From JBPEXY01 sp052031065 (GTDB lineage Bacteria; Pseudomonadota; Gammaproteobacteria; Immundisolibacterales; Immundisolibacteraceae): a stretch of 13,120 nt of DNA. The notes under the pieces are model-generated. The model made no database searches and was not told where the DNA came from. It saw nothing but the letters and a program-made list of their open reading frames with translations. The DNA is taken from assembly GCA_052031065.1 (NCBI GenBank), contig JBPEXY010000203.1, forward strand, positions 1-13,120, in the 5' to 3' direction. Shown here piece after piece: positions 6,208 to 13,120 of the stretch (position 1 is its first letter; each line of letters starts with the position of its first letter). The translations under genes were made by a program, and so were the position numbers.

Positions 6208-7908
6208 ATGTTTGATCTGTTAATCCGTGATGGCTATATCATTGATGGTAGCGGTGATCTGCCGCGCCATGCGGATGTTGCCGTCGAAGCCGGCAGAATT
6301 GTACAGGTCGGTGAGGGGCTCGGCGCTGCGAAACGGGAGATGAATGCAGCGGGTAGGCTGGTGCTGCCCGGATGGGTCGATATCCACACCCACTATGATG
6401 GCCAGGCAACCTGGGATGGCGAGCTGGCCCCCTCTTCCTGGCATGGAACCACTACTGCCGTGTTTGGTAATTGCGGTGTCGGATTCGCGCCGGTAAGGTC
6501 GGAACAGGTCTCCTATCTGATCAATTTGATGGAGGGGGTGGAGGATATTCCCGGTACCGTGCTGGCCGAGGGCATCGACTTCAGCTGGGAGAGTTTCCCC
6601 GACTATTTGAACGCGCTGGATGCCGACACTCGCACCCTGGATATTGCTGCTCAGGTGCCCCACGCGGCGTTGCGGTTTTATGTCATGGGAGAGCGTGGTG
6701 CAGACCACGCTGAAATCCCCACGGCTAATGAAATCGAGACCATGTCCACATTGCTTGAAGAGGCGTTGGTTGCCGGTGCACTGGGGTTCAGCACTTCGCG
6801 CACGACCAAGCACCGTGCTGCGGATGGCCGGCTGACGCCATCGCTTTCCGCCGGCGACCCGGAACTGCACGGTCTTGCCGGTGCCATGCGTCGGGCAGGT
6901 CGTGGTGTGTTGCAGGTCAATTCTGATTTTGGCGAGGGTGAATTCGAAATTCTGCGTCAGGCGGCTGAAGTCGCAGGCAGGCCACTTTCTGTGCTGTTAT
7001 TGCAATCCGATTATGCGCCCGATCGCTGGCGTCAGACGCTGGCACAGATCCACGCAGCGCGGCGTGATGGCCTGGCCGTAAATGGTCAGGTGGGTAGCCG
7101 GGCCATTGGCATGGTGATGGGGCTGGAGACCAGTTTTAATCCACTCTCCTCCCGTGCCGCCTGGCAGGAGATAGCAGCGTTGCCGTTGGCAGAAAAAGTC
7201 GCTCGCCTGACCAGCGACCGAGATTACCGCAACCGGCTGGTCAATGAACCGCCCGCCAGTGATGACATGATTTCCACCATCCTTGAGCAGGCACTGGCGA
7301 AAATATTCCGCCTCAGTGAACCCCTGGACTATGAGCCGGAACCTGACCGTTCACTGTTGGCGGTGGGTCAACAGCGCGGCTGTCATCCGCTGGAGATCGC
7401 GATTCAGTGGATGCTCGAAGATAACGGCACCGGCATGCTGCTCTATCCGTTTGAAAACTACGCCGCCGGGAATCTTGACGTAGTCCGCGAGATGTTGCTG
7501 GATGAGGCGACCGTCTGCGGTCTTTCCGACGGCGGCGCTCATGTCGGCATGATCTGTGATGCCAGTTCATCGACTACGCTGTTGACCCACTGGGGGCGCG
7601 ATCGCAGACGCGGACCTAAATTACCTCTGGAACTGCTGGTGAAAAAGCAGAGCCGCGACACCGCACTGGCTTATGGTCTGACCGACCGTGGCATGATCGC
7701 ACCGGGGTTAAGGGCGGACATCAATATTGTTGATTTCGACAGGCTCGAAGTGAGCCTGCCGCAGGTGGTGCACGACCTGCCGGCTGGTGGTAAACGGGTG
7801 CTTCAACGGGCCGAAGGTTATGACCATACCTTCGTAGCTGGTATTGAGACCTTCCAGAACGGCGAACCGACCGGCGAGCGGCCGGGTCGGCTGGTCAGGT
7901 CGACTTAA
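6208..7908 (+). CDS. N-acyl-D-amino-acid deacylase family amidohydrolase
   Basis: This complete 566-aa member of the D-aminoacylase/N-acyl-D-glutamate deacylase-like amidohydrolases begins with the beta-sandwich piece (DLLIRDGYIIDGSG). It then carries GWVDIHTHYDGQ (His60, His62), FGNCGVGFAP (Cys89), LSDGGAHVGMICD (Asp441), LTHWGRDR, AYGLTDRGMIAPG and the C-terminal DLPAGGKRVLQRAEGYDHT. GAGGAG (6194-6199) lies eight bases before the ATG. As in its paralogue at the left edge, the mid-barrel His ligands of classical D-aminoacylases seem absent (LQVNSDF and VLLLQSDY in those places), so a mono-metal site or another substrate is possible. It converges on the PEP-CTERM-like gene with only seven bases between stops. 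The family call is firm, the substrate unknown. Confidence 0.92.
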   Translation: MFDLLIRDGYIIDGSGDLPRHADVAVEAGRIVQVGEGLGAAKREMNAAGRLVLPGWVDIHTHYDGQATWDGELAPSSWHGTTTAVFGNCGVGFAPVRSEQVSYLINLMEGVEDIPGTVLAEGIDFSWESFPDYLNALDADTRTLDIAAQVPHAALRFYVMGERGADHAEIPTANEIETMSTLLEEALVAGALGFSTSRTTKHRAADGRLTPSLSAGDPELHGLAGAMRRAGRGVLQVNSDFGEGEFEILRQAAEVAGRPLSVLLLQSDYAPDRWRQTLAQIHAARRDGLAVNGQVGSRAIGMVMGLETSFNPLSSRAAWQEIAALPLAEKVARLTSDRDYRNRLVNEPPASDDMISTILEQALAKIFRLSEPLDYEPEPDRSLLAVGQQRGCHPLEIAIQWMLEDNGTGMLLYPFENYAAGNLDVVREMLLDEATVCGLSDGGAHVGMICDASSSTTLLTHWGRDRRRGPKLPLELLVKKQSRDTALAYGLTDRGMIAPGLRADINIVDFDRLEVSLPQVVHDLPAGGKRVLQRAEGYDHTFVAGIETFQNGEPTGERPGRLVRST

Positions 7909-7915
7909 TCCCCTT

Positions 7916-8614
7916 TTACAAACCCCTCAATGTAGCAACATGATGGGGCAATATGTTCTGGACGTACTTTCGTTTACTGGCATGCAGAGCTAACAGCCCG
8001 AGGCTTGTCAGAATCAGGGGTATTTGCCGGGGTTCTGAAACAGGCACGATACCGGTGACTACCTGCAAAGAAAGAGGCTCGGAATTGGCGGTATAGAAGA
8101 TCATCACTTTGGTGTCATCGGTTAGAGACTGGTGTGTGGCGAAACTGTCACCAACTACCCCGTTTAGCAGCGGGTCGGAATAGAGTTGGGTTAAGGTAGT
8201 CAGGTTCTGGTCAAAAACTGTGAGGTAAAAACCGAATACCGAAATTGGATTGAAGCTGTTCTGAACGTTGTTATCTTCAATGTCATGAACAAATCCACCG
8301 TTAAAATCGATTACCGCTTGTTCGCCACTCAGGTCAGAAGATTCAAATACGGGGATTAAATTCAATGGGTTGCTTGCCGAAAACAGCCCAAACTCAAGAC
8401 TAATATTGGATCCCAGGTTGTAATAACCCAAAGCAATTGCTGCAGAACCTGTAGCTGAAAAATAACCGCTGTCATTCAGGTCTTCCGATAAGTTGAGAGG
8501 ATCCGGGTTCACGAATGGAGTGGCAAATGTTATGGATGGCATCATCGCTGATGCACCAATTAGCGCTATGGCGCTAATTATTTTCTCAATTGGTGTTTTG
8601 ATGCTGTTGGCCAT
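7916..8614 (-). CDS. Secreted protein with degenerate PEP-CTERM-like sorting tail
   Basis: This 232-aa protein starts with a Sec signal peptide (IIKSA-type hydrophobic core IISAIALIGASAMM, probable cleavage near TFA/TPF around residue 31). The mature part is Asn/Ser/Leu-rich with beta-like segments and no recognised catalytic motif. The C-terminus has the PEP-CTERM layout: VSEP (192-195), a hydrophobic stretch (IPLILTSLGLLAL) and a basic cluster SKRK. Two oddities are Ser in place of the first Pro and 16 residues after the basic cluster, where canonical tails nearly end. In PEP-CTERM systems exosortase removes this tail during export to the envelope or exopolysaccharide matrix; no exosortase is in the window. 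AGGA lies eight bases before the ATG. Base composition is lower in GC than its neighbours (22 of 60 at 8221-8280, 24 of 60 at 8401-8460). Its role is unknown. Confidence 0.72.
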   Translation of the reverse strand: MANSIKTPIEKIISAIALIGASAMMPSITFATPFVNPDPLNLSEDLNDSGYFSATGSAAIALGYYNLGSNISLEFGLFSASNPLNLIPVFESSDLSGEQAVIDFNGGFVHDIEDNNVQNSFNPISVFGFYLTVFDQNLTTLTQLYSDPLLNGVVGDSFATHQSLTDDTKVMIFYTANSEPLSLQVVTGIVPVSEPRQIPLILTSLGLLALHASKRKYVQNILPHHVATLRGL

Positions 8615-8642
8615 GGAATTAATCCTGAATTAATATTAATGG

Positions 8643-8671
8643 ATAATCTGACTTACGAACCCTGCTGGCAA
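8643..8671 (-). promoter_or_regulatory. Putative sigma-70 promoter of the PEP-CTERM-like gene
   Basis: On the minus strand TTGCCA (forward 8666-8671) is followed after exactly 17 bases by GATTAT (forward 8643-8648), five and four matches to the sigma-70 consensus. The start codon is about 29 bases downstream of the -10. Confidence 0.4.
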
Positions 8672-8682
8672 CAATCATCCAT

Positions 8683-8698
8683 ATATTCTTTGGAATAT
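8683..8698. repeat. Inverted repeat upstream of the PEP-CTERM-like promoter
   Basis: ATATTC (8683-8688) and GAATAT (8693-8698) are exact reverse complements separated by TTTG. It lies 11 bases upstream of the proposed -35 and could be an activator site or a chance AT-rich dyad. Confidence 0.3.
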
Positions 8699-8895
8699 GT
8701 CAAGGTCATGAAGTTGCTCTGTGATCTGCCCTGCTTCTCTGGATAAATTCAAGCAATAATTATGCCGTTATAGAAATCGAGCCTTGTCTATCTATTGGCA
8801 TTGAATAAATTTTCAGGAGGGTGTCAACGGTCGTTCTATATCAGCGAAATTTCGTCAGTTTCGATGATATCCCGGCAACGGGTGCGGGAGAAACA
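8699..8895. other. Gene-free AT-rich spacer
   Basis: Between the PEP-CTERM-like promoter and the aldolase stop there is no supported gene. The spacer includes the perfect palindrome CGAAATTTCG at 8845-8854, which could contribute to transcript ending for the aldolase operon, though no T-run follows it on the minus strand. Confidence 0.4.
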
Positions 8896-9918
8896 TTAAG
8901 CGGCATCGGCAGCACCGCGCTGTTTGCGGATATCCATCGCCACACTGATGATCCAGTCTTCCTGACCGGCGACCGACTGCCGTCGCCCCAGTTCCAGCAG
9001 TAGGTCCTTGCTCGGAACGTCGTACTGTTCGGCGACGTGCTTGGCGTGACGCAGGAAGCTGGAATAAACACCGGCGTATCCCATGATCAGAGCTGCTTCA
9101 TCGATTGCCACCTGGTAGAGATCGGTGACATGCTTCTCTGCCGCTTCTGCGCAGGCGAACATATCGATACCGGTGTCGACCTTCATCTTGTTTAACACCG
9201 CCAGCAATACCTCAGTGGGGGTATTGCCGGCACCAGCGCCCAGACCGCGCAGCGAGGTATCGACCTGATCAACGCCGAGTTCAATCGCCGCCAGGGAATT
9301 GGCGATGGAAACCCCCAGATTGTTGTGAGCGTGAAACCCGACCTGCGCAGTTGTCAGCACATCCTGCAGCGCCTTGACCTTGACGGTCACCTCGCCAGGA
9401 AGCATGGCACCGCAGGAGTCGACCACATAGACGCAGTCGCAGCCGTACGATTCCATTTTCAGCGCTTCCCGTGCCAGTACGTCAGCCGGTTGGGTGTGGG
9501 ACATCATCAGAAAACCGACGGTTTCCAGCCCCATCTCCTTTGCTGCTTCCATGTGTTGCTGGGAGCAGTCTGCCTCGGTGCAGTGAGTGACGATGCGAAT
9601 AATATCGAGCCCCGCATCGCGGCCCGCTTTCATGTGACGGATGTTGCCGATACCGGGAGCCAGCAGTGCCGCCAGTTTGGCCTGTTTGGCGTTGTCCCTC
9701 GCTACGGCGAAGAGTTCCATTTCGTCGACGCTGGAGAAACCGTGCTGCATAGTCGAGCCACCGAGGCCGGCGCCGTGAGAGGCTTCAATCACTGGTACTC
9801 CGGCGCTGTCGAGCGCCGCCACCACCGCCGCGATTGTCTGTTTGGAAAAATTGTGGCCGACCGCATGGGAGCCATCACGCAGGGTGGTGTCGGTTAAACG
9901 GGGCATTTTCAAAGTCAT
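8896..9918 (-). CDS. dmpG: 4-hydroxy-2-oxovalerate aldolase
   Basis: This 340-aa class II pyruvate aldolase cleaves 4-hydroxy-2-oxovalerate, or longer 4-hydroxy-2-oxo acids, to pyruvate and an aldehyde at the end of meta-cleavage pathways. The N-terminal half is the HMGL-like TIM barrel: TDTTLRDGSHA (Arg14, Asp15, His18) supplies catalytic and metal residues, FHAHNNLG (His196, His198) the other metal ligands, followed by GLGAGAGNTPTE. The C-terminal third is the communication domain that docks the dehydrogenase. Length matches DmpG, BphI and HsaF. The ATG overlaps the dehydrogenase stop as ATGA, and GGAGAG sits five bases upstream. The two products form a complex that channels the aldehyde. 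Homologues in phenol, biphenyl and steroid catabolism share this layout, so the upstream substrate is not fixed by this gene alone. Confidence 0.95.
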   Translation of the reverse strand: MTLKMPRLTDTTLRDGSHAVGHNFSKQTIAAVVAALDSAGVPVIEASHGAGLGGSTMQHGFSSVDEMELFAVARDNAKQAKLAALLAPGIGNIRHMKAGRDAGLDIIRIVTHCTEADCSQQHMEAAKEMGLETVGFLMMSHTQPADVLAREALKMESYGCDCVYVVDSCGAMLPGEVTVKVKALQDVLTTAQVGFHAHNNLGVSIANSLAAIELGVDQVDTSLRGLGAGAGNTPTEVLLAVLNKMKVDTGIDMFACAEAAEKHVTDLYQVAIDEAALIMGYAGVYSSFLRHAKHVAEQYDVPSKDLLLELGRRQSVAGQEDWIISVAMDIRKQRGAADAA

Positions 9919-10829
9919 GAGTTCTCTCCGTGGACTGGCTGGCTATTAGCGCTGGCGTAGGCGTTGGCAACGCGCCAGGCGGCGGCGGTGATGATGTCGA
10001 GGTTGCCGGCATAAGTGGGTAGATAATCCCCGGCCCCCTCGATCTGGTTGAGGATCACCACCACCGGTTTTTTACCCCAGGGGGTGTCGCGTTGATCGAT
10101 GACCGGGTCGGCGGTGAGGCGGTAACCGGGTACATATTCCTGCACCGATTTGATCATCCGCTCGACGCTGGCGGTGATCGCCGGCAGGTCCACTTCGTTG
10201 GCAGTTGGTACCAGGTAAACGCTATTGGTCATGAAGATGGGTGGTTCCGCCGGATTGACCACCGGCAGGGCACGGCCAACCTTCACTTCACCCACGTCGC
10301 GAATCGCCATACTGGTGGTTTCGCTGAACTCGTCGAGATTGGCGCGGGTGCCAGGACCGACCGATCTGGAAGCGGTGGCGGTGATCAGTTCCGCGTATTC
10401 AACCTCCATTACCCGACTGGCTGCGTAGATCAACGGGATCGAGGCCTGTGCGCCGCAGGAGATCAGGTTGATGTTCTGCTGCTGCAGGTGCTGCTCACCA
10501 TTGACTGGTGGTACTACGTAGGGGCCAACCGCGGCAGGTGTCAGGTCGATCGCGAACTGGCCTTTTTCAGCCATGCGCGGCGCGCTGGCTTTGTGGGCTC
10601 GGGCACTGGTGGCGTCAAAAACGATCTTCGCTTCTGATTCCAGAATCGCCTCAATACTGTCAGCGCTAGTGGCGATACCGGCATCGCGGGCGCGGGCGAG
10701 TCCGTCCGATTCAGGGTCGATGCCGGCAACCAGACAGAGCTCCATATTGTTTGGACGCTTGAGGATTTTGTACATCAGGTCGGTACCGATATTTCCGGAA
10801 CCGAGAATGGCAACTTTTACCTTGCTCAT
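9915..10829 (-). CDS. dmpF: Acetaldehyde dehydrogenase (acylating)
   Basis: This 304-aa enzyme converts the aldehyde released by the aldolase (acetaldehyde or propanal) with CoA and NAD to an acyl-CoA. It has the N-terminal Rossmann motif LGSGNIGTDLM, the catalytic Cys125 in ISCGAQASIPL, and a C-terminal region (QIEGAGDYLPTYAGNLD) typical of DmpF, BphJ, HsaG and MhpF. Its length is the family norm. It is first in a two-gene unit with the aldolase, overlapping by four bases. A likely terminator upstream, after the Rieske gene, suggests its own promoter in 10830-10943. No convincing -35/-10 pair was found there; TTGACC occurs on the minus strand without a good partner. Confidence 0.95.
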   Translation of the reverse strand: MSKVKVAILGSGNIGTDLMYKILKRPNNMELCLVAGIDPESDGLARARDAGIATSADSIEAILESEAKIVFDATSARAHKASAPRMAEKGQFAIDLTPAAVGPYVVPPVNGEQHLQQQNINLISCGAQASIPLIYAASRVMEVEYAELITATASRSVGPGTRANLDEFSETTSMAIRDVGEVKVGRALPVVNPAEPPIFMTNSVYLVPTANEVDLPAITASVERMIKSVQEYVPGYRLTADPVIDQRDTPWGKKPVVVILNQIEGAGDYLPTYAGNLDIITAAAWRVANAYASANSQPVHGENS

Positions 10830-10943
10830 GAGGGGCCTTTGAAGTCAGAAGCAAATTAACCGCACAATCGACCCGTCTGGAAGAGTATTTCGCGGAGGGT
10901 CAAAGCGGTGTTGATGAGGGGTTAATGATAGGGTGTTGGGGAG

Positions 10944-10965
10944 AAAAAAACAGTGGCCGACCACT
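10944..10965 (-). terminator. Likely Rho-independent terminator after the Rieske gene
   Basis: Read on the minus strand, AGTGG and CCACT pair around a four-base loop (forward 10952-10965) and, after one G, seven consecutive T follow (forward A-run 10944-10950). The stem is short, but the T-run makes it credible. It would end the Rieske transcript about 50 bases after the stop and separate it from the aldolase/dehydrogenase pair. Confidence 0.5.
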
Positions 10966-10979
10966 AGACCTACTCATGT

Positions 10980-11003
10980 CAGCCACACAGGGGGTCCTGG
11001 CTG
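10980..11003 (-). repeat. Second hairpin just after the Rieske stop codon
   Basis: CAGCCA (10980-10985) and TGGCTG (10998-11003) are exact reverse complements with a 12-base GC-rich spacer. It precedes the terminator hairpin in the transcript and may protect the 3' end or assist termination. Confidence 0.35.
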
Positions 11004-11014
11004 GGGGGTGGGGA

Positions 11015-12199
11015 CTACTCGCGCTGAAAGCCCATCTGCTGACGGTAATATTCCCACCCAGGCAGGTTGCCCGATTCATCGTTCTGCTTGAACTCTGAGC
11101 CGACGCTGTATTCGTCGGTGACCCCTTTCTGAAATATCGCTACCCCGGGAGTGTGATTACCGGCGTGTATGCGCATAAAAATCGATGCATCTTCCGCCGA
11201 TACCAGCCCCGAAGGGCCGAGCATGTTGGAGCTCTGTCGCACCCGGTGGCGCACCATCTCCTGGTCATCATCCAGGTGATAAAAATAGCCGTAATGCACC
11301 TCGGTTTTGTCTACGCCGCGGGGAAAGGCGAAGCGAATATTGATCATGTCGAGGTGCTTGGTCACCCCGGTGATTGGCTTGATTGCAGCAATCACAGAAC
11401 CGCTGGTGTCGTCGCCCCTGAAGCTGATCAGGCTACCATCGATCAACAGATCCTGAGCACTGACATCGGGAACCTTAAGCTCTGACACGAACCCGATGTG
11501 TCCGCGCTCAGTAGTGAACTGGCGTCCGGCACCGCCCTGCCAGTTGAGCAGTTTGAACGCCTTGTGCAGCAGTGGTGCGTGGTAGCCGTCATTGTCGATA
11601 TAGACCTTCCAGTTGCAATCGTATAGCACCTTCTGGTAGCCGAGCAGACGAATACGGCCATCGCCACCGAGGCCTGCACGTAGGGGTTCAGCAACGTCAC
11701 CAAGAAAGGTCTCGATGTCTGGGGTTTCGTCGCTAAGGGTGGCGAAGATCATGCCGCAAAATTCGGTGCTGCGGATCTCGGCAAGGCCGAAATTCTCCTG
11801 CCGGAAACTGGGTGAGAAATCGTCCATGTTTGGGGCGCCGCGCAGCGCGCCGGTAGAGTCGAACAGCCAGCGATGGTAGGGGCACTCATACTCAAGACTG
11901 TTACCGCAGGTGCGGGTCACCATCAGGTTGCCACGGTGGGAACAGGCGTTCTGAAACACGCGGATCTGGCCATCTTCGCCGTGAATCACCAGCACCGGCA
12001 TTTCGCCGATAAAAATGGTTTTGTAGTCGCCGACGTTGGGGATCTCACCGCTGTGGGCAATCGGGTGCCACTCGGCGCCGTAAAAGATATTTTTCAGCTC
12101 CAGCTGATAGATATCCTCGCGATCGAAAATCTCCTTGGGCACTTCATTGACTTTGCGTGGCCAGCGAATCAGGCTCGAAGTCTGCTGCGGTGCGTTCAT
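11015..12199 (-). CDS. Rieske aromatic ring-hydroxylating oxygenase, alpha subunit
   Basis: This 394-aa oxygenase component inserts oxygen into a ring or similar substrate using a Rieske cluster and a mononuclear iron. The N-terminal Rieske domain has ACSHRG (Cys86, His88) and CPYHRW (Cys106, His109) binding the 2Fe-2S centre. The catalytic domain has IDNDGYHAPLLH, giving iron ligands His207 and His212 and the bridging Asp204, with SAEDASIF (Asp337) as the third ligand. Length is slightly below the usual 420-460. AGGAG lies seven bases before the ATG. It follows the acyltransferase gene by 99 bases on the same strand and is followed by a likely terminator. No beta subunit, ferredoxin or reductase is adjacent, so electron partners must be encoded elsewhere. 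The substrate cannot be named; the neighbouring aldolase and dehydrogenase suggest aromatic or steroid catabolism. Confidence 0.92.
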   Translation of the reverse strand: MNAPQQTSSLIRWPRKVNEVPKEIFDREDIYQLELKNIFYGAEWHPIAHSGEIPNVGDYKTIFIGEMPVLVIHGEDGQIRVFQNACSHRGNLMVTRTCGNSLEYECPYHRWLFDSTGALRGAPNMDDFSPSFRQENFGLAEIRSTEFCGMIFATLSDETPDIETFLGDVAEPLRAGLGGDGRIRLLGYQKVLYDCNWKVYIDNDGYHAPLLHKAFKLLNWQGGAGRQFTTERGHIGFVSELKVPDVSAQDLLIDGSLISFRGDDTSGSVIAAIKPITGVTKHLDMINIRFAFPRGVDKTEVHYGYFYHLDDDQEMVRHRVRQSSNMLGPSGLVSAEDASIFMRIHAGNHTPGVAIFQKGVTDEYSVGSEFKQNDESGNLPGWEYYRQQMGFQRE

Positions 12200-12298
12200 C
12201 GTCGGTCTCCTCTCCGTTGATTAACTCTCCGTCTATCACCAGAACGACCTTACACCCGCTTGCAGGTAGCGACAAGTTGAGCTGTAGGGGGCCTATTG

Positions 12299-13120
12299 CT
12301 AACCGTATCCCAATAGCAGCCCTGGTTCTTCAATGATCTCGATGAGGGTTTCCATAAACAGCGCCGCGTAGACGCCGTCAATTAGTCGGTGATCATAGGA
12401 CGTGACCATGTCCAGAGTCTGCTGAGCGACCACTTCGCCATTGACCACCGCCGGCATCGGTTTGATACGGGTCATCGCAATAATTGCCGCTTCCGGATGG
12501 TTGACGATTGGCCGCCCAACCCGGTCATGTTTGCCGTGGCTACCCACATTGCTCAGGGTGATGGTGCCGCCTTTGAGGTCTGCAAGATCAATTTTGCGCT
12601 GCCGCGCCTGTTCGGCCAGGGTGTCGATTTCGGCAGAAATATCGGCAAGACTTTTGTGATCCGCCTGTTTGATGACCGGTACCATCAGCCCGGCGTCGGT
12701 ATGGGTGGCAAAACCGATATTGATCTCGCCATGTTCAACAATCTCGTTATTGGCGTCGTCGATGCTGGCGTTGAAATAGGGATAGCGGCGCAGCGCCGGG
12801 ATCATCGCTTTCATCACCATCGCGGTGAAGGAGATACGACTGCCGAGCTGCTGCTGTAACTGCTGGCGAATTTCGATGAACCGCTCTGCACTACAGGAGA
12901 AGGCGGAGGTGGCGTGCGGAACCACCGTCACCGATCGCACCATGGTCTCGGCGATTGCTCTACGTAGCCCTTTAATCGGTGTGCGTCGGTCTCCCGCAGC
13001 CGGCTTTATTTCGGTAACGGGTCGATCCAGGCGCACCGGGCTATCGGTACCAGCTGCTGCCCGATCCACATCACTGCGCAGAATGCGTCCCTTGGGTCCG
13101 CTGCCATTGACCGAGCTGAT
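12299..13120 (-). CDS. 2-oxo-acid dehydrogenase E2 acyltransferase (N-terminal part beyond window)
   Basis: The frame stays open to the last base, leaving 273 visible C-terminal residues. The first visible residues (NGSGPKGRILRSDVDRA) are the end of a peripheral-subunit (E3)-binding domain. A Pro/Ala-poor linker and the catalytic domain follow, with RTPIKGLRRAIAETM, HATSAF, SFTAMVMKA, GLMVPVIK, GGTITLSNVGS and the active-site DHRLIDG (visible His244, Asp248). These enzymes transfer an acyl group from lipoyl-lysine to CoA in pyruvate, 2-oxoglutarate or branched-chain 2-oxo-acid dehydrogenase complexes. The wording of the core (PYFNASID, RPIVNHPEAAI) is closest to branched-chain-type E2, by memory of the family. 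The lipoyl domain and E1 genes should lie just outside. Ending in TAG 99 bases before the Rieske gene, it may be co-transcribed with it. Confidence 0.92.
   Translation of the reverse strand: MSSVNGSGPKGRILRSDVDRAAAGTDSPVRLDRPVTEIKPAAGDRRTPIKGLRRAIAETMVRSVTVVPHATSAFSCSAERFIEIRQQLQQQLGSRISFTAMVMKAMIPALRRYPYFNASIDDANNEIVEHGEINIGFATHTDAGLMVPVIKQADHKSLADISAEIDTLAEQARQRKIDLADLKGGTITLSNVGSHGKHDRVGRPIVNHPEAAIIAMTRIKPMPAVVNGEVVAQQTLDMVTSYDHRLIDGVYAALFMETLIEIIEEPGLLLGYG

Noticed and set aside
8666..8686. Sigma-54-like element (TGG...TTGC on the minus strand) upstream of the PEP-CTERM-like gene
   Set aside because: The GG-to-GC spacing is nine bases instead of ten and the rest of the consensus is poor, although PEP-CTERM genes in some bacteria do use sigma-54.
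8821..9003. 60-aa plus-strand ORF preceded by AGGAGG
   Set aside because: The purine run directly abuts the GTG with no spacing and the ORF runs antisense into the aldolase; no family resemblance.
12389..12859. 156-aa plus-strand ORF opposite the E2 acyltransferase
   Set aside because: It is an antisense shadow; the minus frame holds the full E2 catalytic core with DHRLIDG.
1..13120. CRISPR arrays, tRNA or rRNA genes, insertion sequences, attachment sites
   Set aside because: No regularly spaced repeats, cloverleaf signatures, transposase or integrase reading frames, or long terminal inverted repeats were seen on either strand.

Overview
This window looks like the chromosome of a Gram-negative proteobacterium, most likely a gammaproteobacterium with a broad catabolic repertoire. 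The evidence is a DUF465 (YdcH-like) small protein, a PEP-CTERM-like envelope protein, Shine-Dalgarno-led genes, and Rieske and meta-cleavage catabolic enzymes. The genus cannot be read from the sequence. There are ten intact genes and one partial gene at each edge. I see no tRNA, rRNA, CRISPR array, transposase or phage gene.

Left part (1-7908). Two paralogous N-acyl-D-amino-acid deacylase family amidohydrolases, both on the plus strand, lie at each end: a 5'-truncated one at 1-1560 and a complete one at 6208-7908. Between them is a minus-strand gene string: a divergent DUF692 (MNIO) TIM-barrel protein, a 329-aa partner that overlaps it by four bases, and a zinc-dependent alcohol dehydrogenase. 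The partner ends in a PqqD/RRE-like winged-helix module. A DUF1932-type NAD(P)-binding oxidoreductase is transcribed divergently from the MNIO gene, and a lone DUF465 gene follows it in convergent orientation. A MNIO next to an RRE-bearing partner is the core of several known peptide-modifying (RiPP) systems. No convincing precursor peptide is visible here, and several residues usually conserved in MNIO proteins differ. This is the most promising undescribed system in the window.

Middle (7909-8895). An AT-richer stretch carries a secreted protein with a degenerate PEP-CTERM-like tail and its own likely promoter.

Right part (8896-13120). All genes are on the minus strand and catabolic. In transcription order they are a 3'-terminal fragment of a 2-oxo-acid dehydrogenase E2 acyltransferase, a Rieske ring-hydroxylating oxygenase alpha subunit followed by a likely intrinsic terminator, then acylating acetaldehyde dehydrogenase and 4-hydroxy-2-oxovalerate aldolase overlapping by ATGA. 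The last two form the channelling complex that ends aromatic or steroid meta-cleavage pathways, turning 4-hydroxy-2-oxo acids into pyruvate and an acyl-CoA. The Rieske enzyme probably initiates attack on a ring substrate. No hydratase, ring-cleavage dioxygenase or electron-transfer partner is in view, so the pathway must continue elsewhere.
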